NCBI RefSeq assembly: GCF_004295685.1
Contig: NZ_AP019368.1
Span: 186,001-250,000 of the forward strand
Direction of reading: 5' to 3'
DNA from: Fluviispira sanaruensis
Lineage (GTDB): Bacteria; Bdellovibrionota_B; Oligoflexia; Silvanigrellales; Silvanigrellaceae
Length of the DNA: 64,000 nt
Shown here: positions 1-8,200 of the stretch, in pieces
How the letters are laid out: every line of letters begins with the position of its first letter
Numbering within the stretch: position 1 is the stretch's first letter
The notes under the pieces: model-generated
The model's input: only the letters and a program-made list of their open reading frames with translations
Told to the model about the DNA's origin: nothing
The model's database searches: none
Made by a program: the position numbers and the translations under genes

Positions 1-726
1 CTTGCGCCTAAAATCAGCGGTTACATCACTAAAGTGAATGTCATTCAAGGACAAAAAGTAAAGAAAGGGGATATTTTAGTTGAAATTGATGATAGGGATT
101 ATCAAAATACTTTAAAGCAAGCAAAATCGAATTTAATTTCACTTGAAGCAAAGCTTAGAGATTCTGAAAGGAATTTTAGACGTTCAGAAAAATTATATAA
201 ATCAGGTGCAACAACTCAACAACAATATGACTCAAGTTTTGCAAATTATACCGATAATAAAGCGCAATTTGATAGTGTATATACCCAAGTTTTACAAGCA
301 GAACTAATTCTTGAATTTACAAAAATAACAGCTCCAATAAATGGTATCATTGCAAAATCATCTGTAGAGTTGGGACAATTTGCAAGTCCAGGAGTTCCTT
401 TAATTGGATTTGTGGATTCAGATGAACGCTGGATCACTGCAAACTTTAAAGAAACAGATATTGAATCCATTCGTATTGGATCGAATGCTCAAATAGAAGT
501 AGATGCAATTTCGAGTAAGAAATACGATGGTTCTGTTTATTCAATTAGTTCTGCAACAGGCGCAACATTTACTTTACTACCACCTGATAATGCGACAGGG
601 AATTTTACAAAAGTAGTACAAAGAGTCCCTGTTCGAATTAAATTGGAAAAATTAAGTGAAAAAGATATTGAATTATTAAGATCTGGACTTTCTGCAATAG
701 TAAAAATTAAAAAATCATCTGGTTAA
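1..726 (+). CDS. HlyD/EmrA-family membrane fusion protein, 5' end outside window
   Basis: The reading frame is open from base 1, so the gene begins upstream of the window and its cytoplasmic tail, membrane anchor and first lipoyl half are missing. The visible part starts in a biotinyl-lipoyl-like segment (APKISGYITKV...VKKGDILVEIDD), passes through a coiled-coil hairpin, and returns to the second lipoyl half (TAPINGIIAKSSVELGQF) and a beta-barrel domain. This is the layout of EmrA/HlyD periplasmic adaptors. These proteins link an inner-membrane transporter to an outer-membrane channel for drug export. The stop lies four bases before the emrB-like gene, so the two are translated as a pair. The family call is firm; the exported substrate is unknown. 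Confidence 0.9.
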   Translation, partial: LAPKISGYITKVNVIQGQKVKKGDILVEIDDRDYQNTLKQAKSNLISLEAKLRDSERNFRRSEKLYKSGATTQQQYDSSFANYTDNKAQFDSVYTQVLQAELILEFTKITAPINGIIAKSSVELGQFASPGVPLIGFVDSDERWITANFKETDIESIRIGSNAQIEVDAISSKKYDGSVYSISSATGATFTLLPPDNATGNFTKVVQRVPVRIKLEKLSEKDIELLRSGLSAIVKIKKSSG

Positions 727-730
727 TAAA

Positions 731-2281
731 ATGACTTTAAATTCAAGATTAATCGTTTTCGTTGCTGTATTAGCATCTCTTCTAGAAATAATCGACACAT
801 CTATTGTAAATGTAGCAATTCCTACAATTATGGGAAATTTAGGGGCTACCCTAGAAGACGCAAGTATGATTGTAACGGGTTATACTGTGGCAAATGCAAT
901 CGTATTGCCTGCTTCTGCATGGCTGGGTGAAAGAATTGGTCGAAGAAATTATTATTTAGGTTGTATCATAGTTTTTACAACCACTTCTGCTGCATGTGGA
1001 TTAGCCCCTAATTTAAGCTCTTTAATTGTCTTTAGGATCTTGCAAGGTTTGGCAGGTGGAGCTCTTTTACCAACTTCGCAAGCATTGATTTTTGAGCAAT
1101 TTCCTAAAGAGAAAGCAGGAATGGCTGGCGCAATTTTTGGTATGAGCGTTATGATTGGGCCAACCTTAGGTCCTGTTTTAGGAGGTTATTTAACTGATGA
1201 GTATGGCTGGAGATCTATCTTTAATATCAACTTGCCAATTGGTTTATTAACTTTATTTGTTGGTATGACTTGTATTCAAAATCGCACAGATTCAGAAAGT
1301 GCAAGAAAATCTAACTTAGATATGTATGGTTTGATACTGCTTATTTTAGGTGTTGGTTGCTTGCAATTTTTATTGGAAAGAGGTCAGGCGGATGATTGGT
1401 TTTCTTCTAAAATAATTACAACTTGTGCAATTGTATCTTTTATTGCAATATTTTTATTTATTTGGTGGGAATTAAAAGTAAAAGAACCCATTATCAATAT
1501 AAAATTATTTACCAATCCTATTGTCCTGGGAGGCGTTCTCCTTATGGCATGTCTCGGATTCTTTTTATATGGGATTGTCTTTGTTCTTCCTGTTTTTTTA
1601 AATAATATTTTTCATTACACGGCGACACAAATAGGGGTTTTATTTATTCCAGGTTCACTATTGACAGCTATTTTAATGCCATTTGTCGGGAAAAGTGTTC
1701 AAAAAATATCTGATCCAAGATTTTTAATTGTAATAGGTTTAATATGTGTGGAACTATGTTTATATTCTATGACTTACTTTTCTCCATTTACCTCGCAAAA
1801 TGAATTATTGGGAATGTTATTTATTCGTGGTATAGCGATGGCGTTTCTTTTTATTCCAATAAATTCTTCAATATTGAGTCAATTTTCTGGTTATGAACTA
1901 GGTCAAGTTGCTGGTCTCATGAATTTATTTAGACAAGTTGGTGGAAGTATGGGGATTGCGCTCATAGATACTTTATTATCAAGAAATATAGATATTAATT
2001 ATTTAAATTTAATAAGTAAAATATCTTTGCTAAATGTGAATGTTCAGGATGTTTATAATTCAACAGCAAATAATTTAGCAGTTAAATTTAATTCTAGTAT
2101 AGGTATGGCTGAAAATACAAATGCTGCTTTGAAGAACTTGTATCAGAGGGTGCAAACACAGGCATTTACCTTGAGTTTTTTGCAGCTTGTCGTTATTATG
2201 ATGTTTATTTTTAGTTTATCTTTTATTCCGCTTATGCTTGTTAAGATTAAAAAGAAAGTGAAACCAGTAGATTCTCATTAA
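731..2281 (+). CDS. EmrB/QacA-type MFS drug efflux permease (DHA2, 14 TM)
   Basis: The product is 516 residues, the usual length for 14-helix DHA2 exporters. It shows motif A after TM2 (WLGERIGRRNYYLG) and motif C in TM5 (MSVMIGPTLGPVLGGYLTDEYGWRSIF), both characteristic of drug/proton antiporters. An N-terminal acidic-membrane motif (LLEIIDTSIVNVAIPTI) is also typical. It follows the membrane fusion protein by four bases, so the pair should form a tripartite pump with an outer-membrane factor encoded elsewhere. Its last codons contain one copy of a direct repeat also found at 11759-11780. The pump lies next to a peptide synthetase locus and may export its product, but the repeat suggests that the pump was there before the locus arrived. 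Confidence 0.92.
   Translation: MTLNSRLIVFVAVLASLLEIIDTSIVNVAIPTIMGNLGATLEDASMIVTGYTVANAIVLPASAWLGERIGRRNYYLGCIIVFTTTSAACGLAPNLSSLIVFRILQGLAGGALLPTSQALIFEQFPKEKAGMAGAIFGMSVMIGPTLGPVLGGYLTDEYGWRSIFNINLPIGLLTLFVGMTCIQNRTDSESARKSNLDMYGLILLILGVGCLQFLLERGQADDWFSSKIITTCAIVSFIAIFLFIWWELKVKEPIINIKLFTNPIVLGGVLLMACLGFFLYGIVFVLPVFLNNIFHYTATQIGVLFIPGSLLTAILMPFVGKSVQKISDPRFLIVIGLICVELCLYSMTYFSPFTSQNELLGMLFIRGIAMAFLFIPINSSILSQFSGYELGQVAGLMNLFRQVGGSMGIALIDTLLSRNIDINYLNLISKISLLNVNVQDVYNSTANNLAVKFNSSIGMAENTNAALKNLYQRVQTQAFTLSFLQLVVIMMFIFSLSFIPLMLVKIKKKVKPVDSH
2260..2281. repeat. Direct repeat, left copy (emrB 3' end)
   Basis: Twenty-two bases covering the last codons and stop of the emrB-like gene recur at 11759-11780 with a single C/T difference. 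The shared core starts GAAACCAGTAGATT and ends TCATTAA. In both places a short ATAATATT block follows within a few bases. The two copies bracket exactly the NRPS/cupin/PhyH segment. I read this as the duplication left by insertion of that segment at the emrB 3' end. Confidence 0.7.
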
Positions 2282-2290
2282 AAATAATAT

Positions 2291-2331
2291 TTTAGATGAA
2301 AACCAATTAATATAATTACTTTTCATCTAAA
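2291..2331. terminator. Bidirectional hairpin between convergent emrB and NRPS genes
   Basis: A perfect 12-bp inverted repeat (TTTAGATGAAAA / TTTTCATCTAAA) with a 17-nt AT-rich loop lies between the stop codons of the emrB-like gene and the minus-strand synthetase gene. It is flanked by A/T-rich runs on both sides, as expected of a terminator shared by converging transcripts. The stem is AT-rich, so its strength is uncertain. Confidence 0.55.
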
Positions 2332-2356
2332 AAAGAGAAGTAAGAAGAGACCCACA

Positions 2357-4942
2357 TTAATTCTTTAAAAAAGAAAAGCAAAAATGTAAAATATATTTAC
2401 CCATTTTTTCAATAGAAATTTTATCACTAAAAAGAGTGTGATGAAATGTATCAATTACTTTTTTTGTCACAAGAAAACTCTTATCAGGGGGTAAGAACCA
2501 ACCATAATTATTATTCTTTAGTTCTTGCGAAGAGGATTTATGCATCACTTCTGAGTGCAAATTTTTGCATTCAATAAAAAGGCATGGATTTGTAAAATCA
2601 TTCTGCACATAATTTACCACTAAATTCTGATTGTGTTCAATTTCCCGTATAATTTTTTGACCTAACTCAGTATTTTCTGAAAGACCTCTAATCCACAATT
2701 GAGTCTTTTTGTAAAAATCTCTTTCTTGAGAAGTTCCTAGGCTCTTTAATTTAAAACTATCAATTAAAATAAGAGAACAATTTTCAATATCAAGAGATTT
2801 AAGCTGCTTAAGCATTTCAAAAGCAACCACTCCACCCATGCAAAAACCACCCAGGATAAAAGGCCCATTTGGGCAATGCTTTCTTATGATATTAATATAG
2901 GATGCAGCCATTTCTTCTATACTTAAATAAGGATTTTCCGTATCTGCAAACCTATCATTACTCAGGGCATAAAAATCAAGTTCGTTTAGAGAGGTGGTTA
3001 ACTCTTGATATAAATGTGCCATACCGCTAGCAGGATGAATTAAAAATAATTTGGGAGCATTTTCATTATGACATAAATGATGGAGATTGTAGTGCGCTTG
3101 AGAATTACAAATAGCGAGTCCAAGTTCACGTATTGTCGGTTTTTGAAAAAGTATATTTGGCGGTAAATACGAATTTAAGTAACTATTAATTCTATCCGTA
3201 ACAGTCATAGCAAGTAATGAATGTCCACCTATATCAAAAAAACTTGTGTCAATACCCATTTTATTCTGTGGCAAAAATTCTCTCCAAATTTCTAAAAGCG
3301 ACATTTCAAGTGGATTAGTAGCATTCTTTTCATTTACTTGAATCGAGTAATTATCCGCAAACAAATGCAGTTCTTGAAAATCAGTTTTTCCTGAAAGAGT
3401 GAGGGGAATTTTATCCAGAATAACAAAATGATTCGGAATGAAAGAATCAGGTATTTTATTTAAAAGTTCGAGCTTAACTTTATTATAAAAAACAGATTCA
3501 ATTTTCACAGACTGATTTACAACAAGAAAAGCAAAAATTTGTTGAATATTTTGTCTTACATGGACAATTACTCTTGTATCTAAAATATTATCTAAAGAAC
3601 AAATTACTTTTCTAATTTCTTCTAACTCAACTCTTATCCCTCTTATTTTAACTTGGCTATCAATTCTACCGAAATAGTAAATTGTACCGTCTGGTTCTGA
3701 TATAACCTCATCGCCTGTAAGGTAACAGTGAATATTATTTTTCCCAACAATAAAATTTTTATTTGTTTCTTCTGAATTCATTAAATAGCCATCTGCAAGG
3801 ATGGCTCCTTCTATACACAATTCTCCTTTCACACCATGAGGCACAGGATTCATATTGCTATCTATTATATAAAATTCACACGCGCGGCTGTTTTTTTCAA
3901 TTGGAATTTTATTTTTGTATTGATCAATATTGTAACGATCTATTCTAAATTTCGAACATGTTACTGTGGCTTCGGTAGGCCCATATGAATTATAAAAAAC
4001 ATGATGAGGGTGCAGTTCAAGCCAAGTAGCCGAGTCTAAAGCGCTCATTTCCTCACCTGTAAATAACCAATTAACTATTTGAGGAATTTTAATTAATGAA
4101 AACTGAGACTCATTCACAAGTAATTTAAAATATGAGGGAGTGCATTTACAAAAACTAATTTGTTTCTGAATGAGATACTGTAAAAATGCTCGTGGTGAAC
4201 CTTTGGTATCCTCCGAACACACAGAAATTGGCTTACCATAAGTAAGCGCTACTAAAGTCGTTGTTATTGAAGCATCAAAAGTTAAATTGGTGGAAAAATC
4301 GAAGCGATCACATTCTTTGATGATATCTAATGATCGAAACCAAGCACAATAATGCCACAAAGCTCTATGAGATATTTTAACTCCTTTGGGACGACCTGAA
4401 GTGCCCGAAGTGTACATAATATAAGCAAGTTGGTCACAGTTAACTTTAAGTGACATATTTTCTAAATTAGTTTCCGATTTATAATAGCTTTTTTCATTTA
4501 CTTCAAATAAAAGATGAGATTCTGAACTATTTTCTGCAAAGTAAGCCCTTCCCTGATTCAACATTACTTTTACACAAGCATTGTTTAGCATATAATCAAT
4601 ACGTTCTTTAGGACACTGAAGATCATATGGGACAAAAGCTCCCCCAGCATAAAGAATAGCTAGCAGGTCACTTAATGTTTCAAGTGATATACCACTTGCC
4701 AAACCAATGCACTCTCCTGGAAAAATTTCACGTTTTAATTTCTTTTTGAAAATATTCTGTAATGATAGAGATTTCTGCTTTACTATTTTCCAAAATATGT
4801 TCGCTTCCAAAAAGAGATCATTAAATTCAATAAGGCTGTCAGAGGAGTTTTTTTTAGATACTTTATTCAAAATTTCTAAAATCGTTGCATTTGAATTAAA
4901 ATCTTTATTTTTCCAAACTGAATTAACAGAAGATAATGTCAT
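2357..4942 (-). CDS. Nonribosomal peptide synthetase, A-T-TE termination module
   Basis: 861 residues. The adenylation domain fills about residues 20-540, with core motifs YIMYTSGTSGRPKG near 174, NSYGPTEAT near 319, LTGDE, GRIDSQVKIRGIRVELEEI and the A10 lysine in LSGKTDF near 519. A carrier domain follows, with the phosphopantetheine serine in FFDIGGHSLLAM near 574. A type I thioesterase fills about 620-861, with LFLIHPASGMAH, the nucleophile elbow GGFCMGG, an aspartate in LILIDSF and a histidine in FHHTLF. The nucleophile is Cys701, where most such thioesterases have serine. There is no condensation domain; the partner synthetase on the other strand ends in one, so this protein should load the second amino acid and release the dipeptide. 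Reading the pocket against GrsA by eye gives D-A-T-C-L-T-S-V-T, which I cannot assign to a substrate. A 31-codon reading frame precedes it by 44 bases. Confidence 0.93.
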   Translation of the reverse strand: MTLSSVNSVWKNKDFNSNATILEILNKVSKKNSSDSLIEFNDLFLEANIFWKIVKQKSLSLQNIFKKKLKREIFPGECIGLASGISLETLSDLLAILYAGGAFVPYDLQCPKERIDYMLNNACVKVMLNQGRAYFAENSSESHLLFEVNEKSYYKSETNLENMSLKVNCDQLAYIMYTSGTSGRPKGVKISHRALWHYCAWFRSLDIIKECDRFDFSTNLTFDASITTTLVALTYGKPISVCSEDTKGSPRAFLQYLIQKQISFCKCTPSYFKLLVNESQFSLIKIPQIVNWLFTGEEMSALDSATWLELHPHHVFYNSYGPTEATVTCSKFRIDRYNIDQYKNKIPIEKNSRACEFYIIDSNMNPVPHGVKGELCIEGAILADGYLMNSEETNKNFIVGKNNIHCYLTGDEVISEPDGTIYYFGRIDSQVKIRGIRVELEEIRKVICSLDNILDTRVIVHVRQNIQQIFAFLVVNQSVKIESVFYNKVKLELLNKIPDSFIPNHFVILDKIPLTLSGKTDFQELHLFADNYSIQVNEKNATNPLEMSLLEIWREFLPQNKMGIDTSFFDIGGHSLLAMTVTDRINSYLNSYLPPNILFQKPTIRELGLAICNSQAHYNLHHLCHNENAPKLFLIHPASGMAHLYQELTTSLNELDFYALSNDRFADTENPYLSIEEMAASYINIIRKHCPNGPFILGGFCMGGVVAFEMLKQLKSLDIENCSLILIDSFKLKSLGTSQERDFYKKTQLWIRGLSENTELGQKIIREIEHNQNLVVNYVQNDFTNPCLFIECKNLHSEVMHKSSSQELKNNNYGWFLPPDKSFLVTKKVIDTFHHTLFSDKISIEKMGKYILHFCFSFLKN

Positions 4943-4986
4943 TTATTTAACCTTCAAAATCATAACTTAATATTTATAAAATTTTG

Positions 4987-5082
4987 TTATAATTCTTCAT
5001 AGCAAGCATAATGATTTAATTTCTCTAAAAAGAGTTTTAAGAGGAGGTCTTCAACACGCATATTAAGAGCAAGACTTTCCAT
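4987..5082 (-). CDS. Candidate 31-aa small protein upstream of the A-T-TE synthetase
   Basis: A short frame starts at ATG (5082-5080) behind a strong AAGGAG Shine-Dalgarno six bases upstream, and stops 44 bases before the synthetase start. The peptide begins MESLALNMRVEDLLLKL and looks like an amphipathic helix rich in leucine and charged residues. It is too short to be an MbtH-like protein. It could be a leader peptide that couples translation to the synthetase, a helper or docking peptide, or a chance frame. The good ribosome-binding site is the main support. Confidence 0.4.
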   Translation of the reverse strand: MESLALNMRVEDLLLKLFLEKLNHYACYEEL

Positions 5083-5281
5083 CTCATACTCCTTGCTTAG
5101 AATTTTTTAAAATCTCTTTATAGCTTCTATCAAAAAAAACTGACTGTCAAAAATTTTTTAGCTATTCTATTCTGAGAAAATCACTGTCCTTTTGAGCCAC
5201 ACTCTAGAATATTAAGCATACTCTAAGTCAATTCGTCACAAGAAATGACCCTGATGACAAGATTTATTTAAAGGAGATAAA
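5083..5281. promoter_or_regulatory. Divergent intergenic region of the NRPS locus
   Basis: About 200 AT-rich bases separate the small frame/A-T-TE gene (minus) from the oxygenase-NRPS gene (plus). Promoters for both transcripts must lie here. The plus gene has a clear AAGGAG six to ten bases before its ATG. I see no convincing consensus -35/-10 pair and no strong palindromic operator, so the region is marked by position rather than motif. Confidence 0.4.
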
Positions 5282-8200
5282 ATGCAACTCGTAAATAACT
5301 GGGAAAGAAACTCCACCGTTAAAAATAAACCGAGACGCATACTCATCAAAGATAGCTCAAAATATTTTTTCCCAATTGCGGAACAACCTTTATGCATTCA
5401 TCCAATTATTGCGGCGATGGGTGAAGAAGTGGTAAACTCCATTCTTGTGCAATCAGCATACTTTTTTATGCAGAATATATTAATTAATGAAACTGAAGTT
5501 GTTTGCAAAATAACTCAGAAAATAATACATGAAAAAGCACAAATTTCTTTATCTGATGAAATGGTACACCAATTGCTGACAGTCATTGTCGATGAAACAT
5601 ATCACGCATATATAGCGCATGATTTTATTCTACAGGTATCAAATCTTACAAATATTAAGCCTATAGTTTATACTGCAGAATCAAGTTTAACACGCTCAAT
5701 TAATTTTATTCTTGAAGTCCTACCTGAAAATTGCCATCTATTCTTTGAAATTATTGCTTTATGCATTGCAGAAAACTCCATAACAAAAGAGCTCGTGACA
5801 ACAATTAAAGACCCAGATGTTAATATATTTTTTAATGAAATAAATGCTGATCATCTGATTGATGAGGGTCGGCATTGCGTCATTTTTACAGACTTATTGA
5901 CAAAAATTTGGCTTCATATTCCAGAAGAAAGAAAAAAGACAATTGGTGCATGCCTCCCAGATTTTATTTGCAAATATTTAAGCTGTGATGTTAAAAAGAT
6001 TAATGACAGAAGAGTTTTATCGAATCTTAATATTGAAAATGATGTTATCGAAGAAATTTTAAACGATACTCATCAGAGTTTTGAAGTGTCTCCTTTCTAC
6101 TTAAACAATCCTATTGTTAAGAACATTCTAAGTCTTCTAAAAAAATCTAAAATCTTAGATCATCTAGAAACATCTCAAGCATTTCTGAAATTCGGATTTT
6201 TAGAGGAGCAAAAAGTTACAAAAAATGAGAATAGTGAGCATGATGAAAATTATGCAGATTCTACTTTTGCAAAGATCTCCTCAGGACTGATCGATTTTCT
6301 TCGGCCTGTTGAAAAAAATATCCTACCTGAAAAACAATTAAATCAATCAATAACCCTCAATTTTGATATCAATCCTAATGTCTGTAAAAAATTAATTTTG
6401 TCTTATTTAAATGATGTTACAAATAATATTACCGAAGAAGATAAGACCAGTGATATTTTTGCCAACAATTCTTTAGGAAAAAAAGACAATTCTATATTTA
6501 TTTTTTTTTCTGAAAGTTTTATTTCAGAAAAAATCCATCCAGAGGACTTACAATTACATATTTATAAAGATGAATGTAAATTTTTAAAGATAAAAATAAT
6601 TTACAATTCGAAATTTTACGATAAATGCAGAGTTGATGAGTTTTTAGAAAATATTTCATATTATATTAATTTAGCAATAAATAATCCGAGTTGTCATTTA
6701 AAAAATCTACCACTTGTTTCACCAAAACAAAAAGAACATTTACTTTTACAAGCAAAAAGAAAACCAGAAAATATAGACATTAATGAAACGGTTATTTCGC
6801 TATTTAAGAATCAGGTTATCAACTACCCCAGTCAAGTTGCAGTGATGAGTGAAAATGAAACTTTGACATATAAGCAACTCGATCATTTATCTGATATCGT
6901 TGCTTATAACTTAGAAAAATTAGGATTAAGTAGTGAATCTGTTATTGTTATTATTCATAATAAAACAAATAATTATATCCCAATTATACTCGGAATTATG
7001 AAAGCGAAAATGATTTTCATTCCATTATCGCCAAAAGAGACAGACTCTAGATTTCAACATATGCTTAATGAGATTAATGCACAGCTTATCATCAGTGATT
7101 CTGAAAATATTATTAGCAATATTTCACATTTTTCATGTATACATTCTTTAAAAATTATAGCATTAGAAAATCAATCAGCAGATATCTCTTCACAATCCCT
7201 TTACCCTTATAAATCAAATTTAACAGCGGAGGACTTAGCGTATATTATTTATACGTCCGGTACAAGTGGAATGCCTAAAGGTGCCATGATTACACATGCA
7301 TCACTGATTCATTTCGCAAAATCAGCAGCTAGAGTGTTTCCTATCAAAGAAGGCGATAAAATTTTGCAATTTTGTCCATTTAATTTTGATGCTTCTTTAG
7401 CTGATATTTGCGTATCGCTTATTTCTGGCGCGAGCATTTGTTTATACAATCAAAAATTATTAAGTACAAGTTCGCATTTCTTTGAAATATGTCAGCAGTA
7501 TAAAATAACAAATCTCAATTTACCCGCTACATTTTGGGGACAGATCGTACAAGATATGATTTTATTTTCACTTAAACTTCCTGAAAGTCTAAAAACCGTT
7601 GTGATTGGTGGAGAGGCGCTCGCACCCGCAATTTTAGATCAATGGTTTCAATTTAGTACTTCCGATATTAGAATTCTTAATACTTATGGTCCCACTGAAG
7701 CAACAATTGCTGTCACAGCTTGTGAATTAAATAATTATAAATCATATAAGAACCCTGAAAAAATAATAGGCCAATCTTTTAAAAATTCATTGCTATTCGT
7801 TCTTGATAATCATGATCGTATTCTCCCTATCGGTGCTATTGGCGAACTTTACATTGGAGGTTTAGGCGTTAGCCAAGGTTATTTTAAACGCCCAGACCTC
7901 ACTGAAAAATCATTTATATATAATTTGAATTCTATAAATAAAGATCTACCTATCACTCAACTTGTTTATAAAACAGGAGATAAGGTACGTTGGATTAATG
8001 AGAACACACTTGAATTTATTGGTCGATCTGATAGACAAGTTAAAATAAATGGAATTAGAATTGAATTAAGTGAAATAGAATATCTACTCAATAAGCACCC
8101 TTTAGTAGAAAGCAGTTTTGTTATAAATCACAAAAAGGGAACAGTTCCTTTTATAGCAGCCTTTGTAATTACTAAAAGTCATGAGTTAAGAGAAAAAAGT

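Noticed and set aside
731-2281. EmrAB as a dedicated exporter of the peptide product
   Set aside because: Proximity supports it, but the direct repeats suggest that emrAB was already there before the biosynthetic segment arrived. I left the link as a possibility only.
4987-5082. The small frame as a TubC-type docking domain or MbtH protein
   Set aside because: It is only 31 residues, half the size of either, and lacks their motifs.
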